Assembly (NCBI GenBank): GCA_039920345.1
Contig: JBDSDZ010000049.1
Location: 1-19,092 of the forward strand
Direction: 5' to 3'
Source: Croceibacterium_A sp039920345
GTDB taxonomy: Bacteria > Pseudomonadota > Alphaproteobacteria > Sphingomonadales > Sphingomonadaceae
DNA length: 19,092 nucleotides
Shown here: positions 1 through 6,648 of the stretch, piece by piece
Numbering within the stretch: the stretch's first letter is position 1
How the letters are laid out: each line of letters begins with the position of its first letter
The notes under the pieces: generated by a model
Databases searched by the model: none
What the model was told of the DNA's origin: nothing
What the model saw: the letters and a program-made list of their open reading frames with translations, nothing else
Made by a program: the position numbers and the translations under genes

Positions 1-9
1 AGGTAACGC

Positions 10-1122
10 TTAGAAAACGACGACGCTGCGGATGCTTGTCCCCGCGTGCATCAGGTCAAAGGCGGTGTTGATCTCTTCCAGCCCCATAACATGGGTGATC
101 ATCGGGTCGATCTCGATCTTGCCGGTCATATACATGTCGACGATCTTGGGCACGTCGGTGCGGCCCTTGGCGCCGCCGAACGCTGTCCCGCGCCAGTTGC
201 GCCCGGTTACGAGCTGGAAAGGACGGGTGGCGATTTCCTTGCCCGCTTCGGCTACGCCGATGATGATCGACGTGCCCCAGCCGCGGTGGCAGGCTTCCAG
301 CGCCGTGCGCATCACTTCGGTGTTGCCGGTGGCATCGAAGGTGAAGTCTGCGCCGCCGTCGGTCAGCTCGACGATCTTGGCCACGGTATCCTCGCGGCTC
401 AGGCCCTTGGAATTGAGGAAGTCGGTCATACCGAACCGGCGGCCCCATTCCTCACGGTCGGGGTTGATGTCGACACCGATAATCTTGCCCGAGCCGGCAA
501 GCCGGGCACCCTGGATCACGTTGAGGCCGATCCCGCCGAGGCCGAACACCACGACATTGTCGCCCACCTGCACCTTGGCGGTATTGGTTACCGCGCCAAC
601 GCCGGTGGTGACCCCGCAGCCGATATAGCAGGCCGACTGGAACGGCGCGTCCTCGCGGATTTTCGCGACCGCGATTTCGGGCAGCACGGTGAAGTTCGAA
701 AACGTCGAACAGCCCATGTAGTGGAAGATCGTTTCGCCCTTGTAGGAAAACCGGCTCGTCCCGTCGGGCATCAGCCCCTTGCCCTGGGTGGCGCGGATTG
801 CGGTGCACAGGTTGGTCTTGCCCGAAAGGCACGATTTACACTGCCGGCACTCCGGCGTGTAGAGCGGGATCACGTGATCGCCCGGCTCGACCGAGGTTAC
901 CCCCGGCCCAACCTCGCGCACGATCCCCGCGCCTTCGTGGCCGAGCACGCTGGGGAACAGGCCTTCGGAATCGAGCCCGTCGAGCGTATAGGCATCGGTG
1001 TGGCAAATGCCGGTGGCCATGATCTCGACCAGCACTTCGCCCGACTTCGGCCCCTCCAGATCGAGTTCGACGATCTCGAGGGGCTGTTTGGCGGCAAAGG
1101 CAACGGCAGCCCTAGTTTTCAC
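10..1122 (-). CDS. frmA: S-(hydroxymethyl)glutathione dehydrogenase / class III alcohol dehydrogenase
   Basis: Zinc-dependent, NAD-linked dehydrogenase that oxidises S-hydroxymethylglutathione (the formaldehyde-glutathione adduct) to S-formylglutathione in the cytoplasm. The 370-residue length fits the family (E. coli FrmA is about the same). Visible residues: catalytic zinc ligands C40, H62 and C169, with E63 beside H62; structural zinc cysteines C92, C95, C98 and C106; Rossmann motif GLGGIG at 194-199; and the class III signature ATQGKG near 111-116. The start is GTG at 1122, which aligns with the FrmA N-terminus (MKTRAAVAF versus MKSRAAVAF); only a weak GAAGAG lies upstream. It is last in a MarR-MFS-ADH operon, 28 bp after the transporter. 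Inference: it clears formaldehyde from methoxyl or hydroxymethyl groups of lignin aromatics, though class III enzymes also oxidise long-chain and aromatic alcohols. Family call is firm; the physiological substrate is inferred. Confidence 0.93.
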   Translation of the reverse strand: MKTRAAVAFAAKQPLEIVELDLEGPKSGEVLVEIMATGICHTDAYTLDGLDSEGLFPSVLGHEGAGIVREVGPGVTSVEPGDHVIPLYTPECRQCKSCLSGKTNLCTAIRATQGKGLMPDGTSRFSYKGETIFHYMGCSTFSNFTVLPEIAVAKIREDAPFQSACYIGCGVTTGVGAVTNTAKVQVGDNVVVFGLGGIGLNVIQGARLAGSGKIIGVDINPDREEWGRRFGMTDFLNSKGLSREDTVAKIVELTDGGADFTFDATGNTEVMRTALEACHRGWGTSIIIGVAEAGKEIATRPFQLVTGRNWRGTAFGGAKGRTDVPKIVDMYMTGKIEIDPMITHVMGLEEINTAFDLMHAGTSIRSVVVF

Positions 1123-1150
1123 TTGGGGGGCTCTTCACGCAAGTAATCTC

Positions 1151-2521
1151 CTAAGTGGTCAGCGGTTCGCCAGCGGGGATATCGCCCAAGTCGGCATCGG
1201 CATCGCGCAGCGGCACAAGCCAGACCATCAGTGCCCCCAGGATCGCGCCGCTGCACATGATCAGCGAGACCGGGAGCAGCTTGTCGTTGCCGAGCACGCC
1301 GAACAGGTAGCCGGCAAGGATTGGCGATCCGGCCGCACCCGCGCGGCCCACACCGAGCACAAAACCGGTGCCAGTGGCGCGGGCGTATGCCGGAAAACCG
1401 CGGGCGAAAGCGGCGTAGTAGCCAACGATCGCGGCATTGAGGAAGAACATCGTCAGGAATCCGGCCAGGCGCCATTGGCCCAGCGTATCGTGGCCCATGC
1501 CAAACCATGCCACTGCGATCACGCCCAGGAACGCCGCACCGATGGTCGGGCCCTTGATGTCCCATTTCTTGAGGAACAGGCCGAACAGCGCGCCGCCGAT
1601 GGCGCCGCCGATGTTGGCGTACGTCAGCGTGCTGGCCGCGACGGGCGGCGGGTAGCCGGGAGGATAGTCGGACACGATCTGCACCGCGAACTTGAGGATG
1701 TAGTAAAACGTCAACGTGTGAAACATGTAACCGAACGCCAGCAGCAAGGTGACCGGCCGCAGGCGCGGGTTGGACAGGATGTCGGTGACTTTGGGCTTGG
1801 CGGCCGGCGGCGGGGGCAGGTCGGTAATCGGCGGCTTGCCGAACACGCGCAGCGAGCGATTAATCTTGTCCACCGCGCCTTCGGGACGCGAGGAAACGAA
1901 GAAGGCCGGTGTTTCTGGCACCAGCAGGATGACTAGCGGGATCATCGCCGCGGTAACGACCGCGCCAAACAGGAAGACCGCACGCCAATCGTAATCCACC
2001 AGCAGCCAGCCTTGCGCAGCGAACCCGCCGATCACGCCGCCGACCGGATACCCGATCACGTACAGCGACATGGCCAGGCTGCGGCTGGCCTTGCTCGAAC
2101 ATTCGGCGGTGACGGCGTTGGTCGAGGCGAGCATGCCGCCGATGCCGAGGCCGGTCAGCAGCCGCCACACGGTCAGCATGTTCACCGAAGTGGCGGCGTG
2201 CGCCATGTACATGCCGATCGCCATGATCACGAGGCACAGCAGCATGTCGAGCTTGCGCCCGATCTTGTCGGCGAGGCTGCCGAGGATGATCGAACCGAAG
2301 CCCATTCCGATCAGTTCGGCTGACAGCACGATGCCCAGTTCGGATCGCGGAATACCCCATTCTGTGGAAATGCCCGGTGAGGCAAACGCGCTCGACAGAA
2401 CGTCGAACCCGTCCAGCGCGTTGAGGAAGATCATCAGGACGATGACGATCCACTGCCGCCCGTTCATCGGGTTGTCGTCGATTACGCCTATCGGATTGGT
2501 GCCACCTGTTGGTCCGGCCAT
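1151..2521 (-). CDS. MFS transporter, aromatic acid:H+ symporter (AAHS) type
   Basis: Inner-membrane transporter of 456 residues with about twelve hydrophobic segments. TM1 carries DGFD (D37 and D40), matching the DGFD motif needed for 4-hydroxybenzoate uptake by PcaK-type AAHS transporters. The loop 2-3 MFS signature GSLADKIGRK is at 81-90. A Pro-rich cytoplasmic stretch near the middle (PPPPAAKPK) marks the central loop. ATG 2521 is preceded by AGAGGA about nine bases upstream. It sits 39 bp after the MarR stop and 28 bp before the FrmA-type gene, so the three are probably co-transcribed. Likely cargo is a lignin-derived aromatic acid (vanillate, 5-carboxyvanillate or similar); the substrate cannot be read from sequence. 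Family assignment is strong, substrate is inference. Confidence 0.88.
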   Translation of the reverse strand: MAGPTGGTNPIGVIDDNPMNGRQWIVIVLMIFLNALDGFDVLSSAFASPGISTEWGIPRSELGIVLSAELIGMGFGSIILGSLADKIGRKLDMLLCLVIMAIGMYMAHAATSVNMLTVWRLLTGLGIGGMLASTNAVTAECSSKASRSLAMSLYVIGYPVGGVIGGFAAQGWLLVDYDWRAVFLFGAVVTAAMIPLVILLVPETPAFFVSSRPEGAVDKINRSLRVFGKPPITDLPPPPAAKPKVTDILSNPRLRPVTLLLAFGYMFHTLTFYYILKFAVQIVSDYPPGYPPPVAASTLTYANIGGAIGGALFGLFLKKWDIKGPTIGAAFLGVIAVAWFGMGHDTLGQWRLAGFLTMFFLNAAIVGYYAAFARGFPAYARATGTGFVLGVGRAGAAGSPILAGYLFGVLGNDKLLPVSLIMCSGAILGALMVWLVPLRDADADLGDIPAGEPLTT

Positions 2522-2560
2522 GTTTTTGTTTCCTCTCCCCGGGGTCGGGGCCCTTCGCGT

Positions 2561-3013
2561 TCAATCGTGGATTCGCGACAGCATTTCCACCAGTTTTTCG
2601 GTTTCAGCCGGGCTGAAGCGGCTTTTCAGCCAGGCTTCGTGCGCCTCGATGCAGCCGCGCGCCTGGGTCAGTGCGGCCTGGCCGGCGTCGGTCAGGAACA
2701 GCGCCTGCTTGCGGCCATCCTGTTCCGAACGCTCGCGGCGCATGAAATCGCGCGCCTGCAGGCGGTTGACGATGGTCATCGTGGTTGCCCGGTCCATCCG
2801 CAGCCGGCCGCCAAGGTCGATCTGCGAAATACCGGGCAGTTCGCTCACCAGCCACAGCGCCGAAACCTGCTTTTGGGTCAGGTCGAGGTGGGCAAATGTC
2901 TCGGTGAAATGTCGATTGACCGCGCCATGCGCGAGGCGGATGTGGAACCCGACGATTTCGTCCAGTCCGGCCAGATCGCTCGCCTTCCCGGCGTTGATTT
3001 TGGCCGCTTCCAT
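2561..3013 (-). CDS. MarR family transcriptional regulator
   Basis: Winged-helix DNA-binding protein of 150 residues from ATG 3013. A longer form from TTG 3034 is possible, but no ribosome site precedes the TTG. The winged helix is clear: DLGGRLRMDRATTMTIVNRL (about 66-85) holds the recognition helix and the DRATxT pattern typical of MarR proteins. The wing follows (RRERSEQDGRKQALFLT, 92-108) with the conserved D99/R101. Flanking N- and C-terminal helices would form the dimer interface. It is the first gene of a minus-strand operon with an aromatic transporter and formaldehyde dehydrogenase, and is divergent from the stilbene dioxygenase across 80 bp. MarR proteins usually repress divergent catabolic genes and release DNA on binding a phenolic ligand. 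Inference: it controls both directions from the shared spacer; the ligand may be an aromatic aldehyde or acid. Confidence 0.9.
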   Translation of the reverse strand: MEAAKINAGKASDLAGLDEIVGFHIRLAHGAVNRHFTETFAHLDLTQKQVSALWLVSELPGISQIDLGGRLRMDRATTMTIVNRLQARDFMRRERSEQDGRKQALFLTDAGQAALTQARGCIEAHEAWLKSRFSPAETEKLVEMLSRIHD

Positions 3014-3032
3014 TCGGTCTCGTCCCCGTCCC

Positions 3033-3049
3033 AATCGCTTGATTAATCG
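3033..3049. promoter_or_regulatory. Candidate MarR operator overlapping the -35 box
   Basis: A perfect 8-bp palindrome GATTAATC (3041-3048) overlaps the putative -35 element of the dioxygenase promoter. AATCG also occurs as a direct repeat one helical turn apart (3033-3037 and 3045-3049). MarR dimers bind short AT-containing palindromes of this kind in divergent spacers, and a protein bound here would block RNA polymerase. The palindrome is seen; its use as the operator of the adjacent MarR gene is inference. Confidence 0.4.
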
Positions 3050-3066
3050 TTAGTGGAGCATACAAT
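3039..3066 (+). promoter_or_regulatory. Sigma70-like promoter for the stilbene dioxygenase operon
   Basis: TTGATT at 3039-3044 and TACAAT at 3061-3066 are separated by 16 bases, close to the TTGACA-17-TATAAT consensus. This would put transcription start near 3073, about 20 bases before ATG 3094, with GAGAGGA (3082-3088) as ribosome-binding site. It is the only AT-richer patch between the divergent MarR and dioxygenase genes. The match is by eye; no transcript data. Confidence 0.6.
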
Positions 3067-3093
3067 CCAGCGCGACAAGGTGAGAGGACCCCG

Positions 3094-4578
3094 ATGGCGC
3101 AGTTTCCCGATACGCCGAGCTTTACCGGCTTCAACACCCCGAGCCGGATCGAAGCCGACATTGCCGACTTGCCGCACGAAGGTTCGATCCCGCCTGAGCT
3201 GGATGGGGCGTTTTTCCGCGTCCAGCCCGATCCGCATTTTCCCCCCCGGCTGGGTGACGATATCGCCTTCAATGGTGACGGGATGATCACCCGCTTCCAC
3301 TTCCACGATGGCCAGTGCGATTTCCGCCAACGCTGGGCGCAGACCGACAAGTGGAAGCTGGAAAAGGCGGCCGGCAAGGCGCTGTTCGGCGCCTATCGCA
3401 ACCCGCTGACCGACGACGAAAGCGTGAAGGGCGAAATCCGCGGCACCGCCAACACCAACGCCTTCGTGTTCGGCGGCAAGCTGTGGGCCTTGAAGGAAGA
3501 CAGCCCGGCGCTGGTGATGGACCCGGCGACGATGGAAACTGCGGGATACGAAAAGTTCGGCGGCAAGATGACCGGGCAGACCTTCACCGCGCATCCCAAG
3601 ATTGATCCCGCCACCGGCAACATGGTCGCCATTGGTTACGCGGCGAGCGGCCTGTGTTCGGACGACGTGACCTATTACGAAGTCAGCCCCGAGGGCGAAC
3701 TGGTGCGCGAGAAGTGGTTCAAGGTCCCCTACTACTGCATGATGCACGACTTCGGGATCACGCCCGATTACCTGGTGCTGCACATCGTCCCGTCGACTGG
3801 CTCGTGGGAGCGGCTGGAAGCGATGAAGCCGCATTTCGGGTTCGATACCAGCCGACCGGTCTACCTCGGGATCATCCCCCGGCGGGATGACCTGAAGCAG
3901 GAAGATATCCGCTGGTTCAAGCGCGAAAACTGCTTCGCCAGCCACGTGCTCAACGCCTGGCAGGAAGGGACCAAGGTTCACTTCGTCACGCCCGAAGCCA
4001 AGAACAACATGTTCCCGTTCTTCCCGGACTGGAACGATGCGCCGTTCAATCCGATGGAAGCCGCCAGCCGGCTGACCGACTGGACCGTCGACCTTGCCAG
4101 CAACGGCGATGAATTCGACAGCGTCACCCGGTTGACCGAAACGGTGTCCGAATTCCCGCGCATCGACGATCGCTTCGCCGGGCAAAGAACCCGCTACGGC
4201 TGGAGCCTCGAGATGGACATGCGCCGGCCCATCGAGACCGAAGCACGCAGCGCCGGCGGGATGCTGATGAACTGCCTGTTCCTGAAGGACTTCGAAAGCG
4301 GGGCGGAGCAACACTGGTGGTGCGGCCCGACTTCGACCCTGCAGGAACCCTGCTTTATCCCGCGCACCCCCGATGCGCCCGAAGGCGATGGCTGGATCGT
4401 GCAGGTCTGCAACCGGCTGGCCACGCACGGCACGGATCTGCTGTTGTTCGACGCGCTCGCTATCGAGAAAGGACCGATCGCCACGATCTTCCTGCCGATC
4501 CGCCTGCGCTTCGGCTTCCATGGTAACTTTGCATCGAGCGAGGCGATCGGGCTGGCGAAGGAACTTCAACCGGCCTGA
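3094..4578 (+). CDS. Carotenoid oxygenase family stilbene (lignostilbene) dioxygenase, NOV1/LsdD-like
   Basis: Non-heme Fe(II) dioxygenase that splits the central C=C bond of hydroxylated stilbenes into two aromatic aldehydes. The 494 residues form one seven-bladed beta-propeller domain. The four iron-binding histidines are H167 (TAHPK), H218 (MMHDF), H284 (ASHVL) and H476 (FHGNF). Y101 and K134, which bind the substrate 4-hydroxyl, and the second-shell E353 are also present; all these positions coincide with those I recall for Novosphingobium NOV1. ATG 3094 has GAGAGGA six bases upstream and a good promoter before that. It leads an operon with a serine hydrolase 20 bp downstream and a VOC protein. 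Expected products from lignostilbenes are vanillin and related aldehydes; sphingomonad homologues act in phenylcoumaran and beta-1 dimer catabolism. Which stilbene is cleaved here is not determinable from sequence. Confidence 0.93.
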   Translation: MAQFPDTPSFTGFNTPSRIEADIADLPHEGSIPPELDGAFFRVQPDPHFPPRLGDDIAFNGDGMITRFHFHDGQCDFRQRWAQTDKWKLEKAAGKALFGAYRNPLTDDESVKGEIRGTANTNAFVFGGKLWALKEDSPALVMDPATMETAGYEKFGGKMTGQTFTAHPKIDPATGNMVAIGYAASGLCSDDVTYYEVSPEGELVREKWFKVPYYCMMHDFGITPDYLVLHIVPSTGSWERLEAMKPHFGFDTSRPVYLGIIPRRDDLKQEDIRWFKRENCFASHVLNAWQEGTKVHFVTPEAKNNMFPFFPDWNDAPFNPMEAASRLTDWTVDLASNGDEFDSVTRLTETVSEFPRIDDRFAGQRTRYGWSLEMDMRRPIETEARSAGGMLMNCLFLKDFESGAEQHWWCGPTSTLQEPCFIPRTPDAPEGDGWIVQVCNRLATHGTDLLLFDALAIEKGPIATIFLPIRLRFGFHGNFASSEAIGLAKELQPA

Positions 4579-4598
4579 GCGCCGAACGGGGAGGGGAC

Positions 4599-5888
4599 AT
4601 GAACAAGACTCAACGGGCTGGCCTGGCCGTCGCGCTGGGCGCGCTGGCTCTCGCGGGTTGCGCAAAGCAGACCGCTGCTCCGCCGCAAGCTCAGGCGCAG
4701 ACGCCGGCGGACCCTTTCGTGGGCAAGGCCTTCCCGCTGACCCCCGCGGTCATCGCGATGCGCTGGCAGCTGCTCAACCCTGATGTGAACAGCTTCACCT
4801 TTCGCGAGACCGACCGGGTGTTCGAATCGCGCGCGGTTCCGCGCAGCGGGGCGGTTTGGGATCTGCCAGCCGCGAGCGGTTTCACCATGCCCGCGGACAG
4901 CTTCGGCGGGCAGAGCTACGCCTATCCGCAATTCGCCGAACGGACTTACACCAACGCAATGCTGGTGATGCGCCACGGCAAGGTGGTGTTCGAAGACTAC
5001 CGCAATCGCTCGAACGACATGACCCGGTTCCTGTCGATGTCGATGGCCAAGACCGTCACCTCGATGCTGGTCGGTATCGCACTCGGCGAAGGCAAGATCG
5101 CCTCGCTTGACGATCCGGCGGACAAGTACGTCACCGAACTGAAGGGCAGCGGCTACGAGGGCGTGACGATCCGGCAGATCCTGCAAATGCGCTCGGGCGT
5201 CGATTACCAGGAACGCTACGATTTCGGCGCGCACCCGAGCTTCGCCGGCCATCTCCACCAGGACGCGATCGTGCTCAACAAGATGCGATTCGCCGCCGGC
5301 GCGCTCGAAACCAGGCGCGGCAATCCGCCGGGCAGTACGTTCAACTATTCAACGCTCAACACGATGGTGCTCGGCTGGATTCTGGAAAACGCGACCGGGC
5401 AGAAGCTCGAGGATTACACCCGCGACAAGCTGTGGGGCCCGCTCGGCGCGCAGGCCGATGCATTCTGGCTTGCCGACGGGCCGCCGGGCCCGATCGGAGT
5501 TGGGGGCCGCGCGCTCAACGGCATGGGCTTCAACGCGACGTTGCGCGACTTCGGCCGGCTCGGCCTGCTGATGCTGCACGGCGGCAAGCGCGGCGACGCA
5601 CAGGTGGTGCCGGCCGAGTGGATGAAACAGGCCACAACCATGCTACCGACCGGCATCCCCCCGGGCTTCGGCGGGGGCTTTCCCGGCTACGGCTTCCAGA
5701 TCTGGCAGGTCGACAACGAGCCCGGGGCGTTCTGCGCGGTCGGGCTCGCGGGACAATATATCTATGTCAGCCCGGCGACCGCCACTGTGATCGTCAAGCT
5801 CAGTTTCTACCCGCCGGTCGAGCCGCCGACAGTCACGCCCGAAACGATCGGCTATTTCAAGGCGATCGCCCACACGCCGGACGCTTGA
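4599..5888 (+). CDS. Lipoprotein serine hydrolase, class C beta-lactamase fold (esterase/NylB-like)
   Basis: A 429-residue hydrolase with an N-terminal lipoprotein signal: positive start, hydrophobic run, then a lipobox LAGC with C21 as the lipidated cysteine, followed by a flexible Ala/Gln/Pro linker (23-37). The enzyme is therefore probably membrane-anchored in the periplasm. The nucleophile motif SMAK (S148-K151) is the SxxK of the beta-lactamase/transpeptidase fold, and Y250 in FNYSTLN is the likely second catalytic position, as in esterases and 6-aminohexanoate-dimer hydrolases (NylB). ATG 4599 follows a strong GGGGAGGGGAC. It lies 20 bp after the stilbene dioxygenase, so co-transcription is likely. 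Inference: it may hydrolyse ester- or amide-linked aromatics before uptake, but true beta-lactamase or peptidoglycan activity cannot be excluded. Confidence 0.85.
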   Translation: MNKTQRAGLAVALGALALAGCAKQTAAPPQAQAQTPADPFVGKAFPLTPAVIAMRWQLLNPDVNSFTFRETDRVFESRAVPRSGAVWDLPAASGFTMPADSFGGQSYAYPQFAERTYTNAMLVMRHGKVVFEDYRNRSNDMTRFLSMSMAKTVTSMLVGIALGEGKIASLDDPADKYVTELKGSGYEGVTIRQILQMRSGVDYQERYDFGAHPSFAGHLHQDAIVLNKMRFAAGALETRRGNPPGSTFNYSTLNTMVLGWILENATGQKLEDYTRDKLWGPLGAQADAFWLADGPPGPIGVGGRALNGMGFNATLRDFGRLGLLMLHGGKRGDAQVVPAEWMKQATTMLPTGIPPGFGGGFPGYGFQIWQVDNEPGAFCAVGLAGQYIYVSPATATVIVKLSFYPPVEPPTVTPETIGYFKAIAHTPDA

Positions 5889-5994
5889 AGGCAAGCGAAC
5901 GGGGCGGTAAGAAGCGCTCGCTTTTCGGGGTGCAACGGCCGTCCGGCCGGAAGGGCAAGGCCCGCCCGCTGATCCAATCAGCAGGAGCACACTC

Positions 5995-6645
5995 ATGCCC
6001 AAGATCGAGACTTATCGTAAGCGCGCCAAGCAGATCGTCCGCTGGCACCGCCAACGCAACTATTCCGTCGGCGGCAAGCTCCGTCAGATCGAACGCTTCC
6101 GGAATCTGACAGACGCCGAGGCGCTGGCGATGCCGATGCCGCTCGCGCTGGCGCAGGAAGTGGTGGCGGCGGAAGCCGGCTTTGCCGACTGGGTCGCGCT
6201 CAAAGTGTCGCTCGATGGCGTTGCCGTCGAACCCGGCGCCGCGGCCGGGCCTCCGCGCCTGGAGCACGCCACTCCGATTCTGTTCGTGCGCGACCTAGCG
6301 AAGGCGACCGAATTCTACGTCGAGAAGCTCGGGTTCACGCTCGACTTCCTCCACGGCAAACCGCCTTTTTATGACGCTGTCTCGCGCGACGCGGCGTGCC
6401 TCCACTTCCGGCTGGTCCGCGAGCCCAACTTCGCGGCGTTGGCGGCGAAGGAAGGCTCGCTGCTCCTCGCTTCGATCGAGGTCGCCAACGTCAAGGTGTT
6501 ATTCGAGGAATTCGAGGCGCACGGGGTGCGCTTCCCGCAAAGGCTCCAGCGCCAGGCCTGGGGTGGGCTCGACTTCTACGTCCAGGATCCGGATGGCAAC
6601 TGCATCTCGTTCGTCACTTACGACGCTCCGGGCGGCCGGGGCTGA
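5995..6645 (+). CDS. Glyoxalase/VOC superfamily protein with helical N-terminal extension
   Basis: A protein of 216 residues in two parts. Residues 1-75 are a charged, mostly helical segment (Arg/Lys/Gln-rich, ending in WVALK) found in front of VOC modules in some glyoxalase-like proteins. Residues 91-210 are a VOC (glyoxalase/bleomycin-resistance) domain: HATPILFVRDL, then FYVEKLGF, then WGGLDFYVQDPDGN. H91 and H137 are candidate metal ligands. The usual terminal Glu after DPDGN is replaced by a hydrophobic residue (NCISFV), so metal binding may be altered or absent. ATG 5995 has AGGAG seven bases upstream. The 106-bp gap after the serine hydrolase contains a small hairpin (GCTGAT/ATCAGC, 5968-5982) just before the ribosome site. 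No specific function can be assigned; binding of an aromatic compound or drug is a guess. Confidence 0.8.
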   Translation: MPKIETYRKRAKQIVRWHRQRNYSVGGKLRQIERFRNLTDAEALAMPMPLALAQEVVAAEAGFADWVALKVSLDGVAVEPGAAAGPPRLEHATPILFVRDLAKATEFYVEKLGFTLDFLHGKPPFYDAVSRDAACLHFRLVREPNFAALAAKEGSLLLASIEVANVKVLFEEFEAHGVRFPQRLQRQAWGGLDFYVQDPDGNCISFVTYDAPGGRG

Positions 6646-6648
6646 AGG

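Noticed and set aside
46..1146. A 366-codon plus-strand open frame opposite the formaldehyde dehydrogenase
   Set aside because: The minus-strand protein is full length with every zinc ligand; the antisense frame is a codon-bias shadow.
2522..2560. GC-rich CCCCGGGG stretch between the MarR and MFS genes as a terminator
   Set aside because: No T-run in the direction of transcription and the sequence doubles as the MFS ribosome site region.
3043..4665. A 540-codon minus-strand open frame opposite the stilbene dioxygenase
   Set aside because: The plus frame holds all four iron ligands and a clear promoter and ribosome site; the antisense product has no recognisable features.
5968..5982. GCTGAT/ATCAGC hairpin just before the VOC gene ribosome site
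   Set aside because: A 6-bp stem with a 3-base loop; could modulate translation but is within chance expectation, so noted only under the gene.
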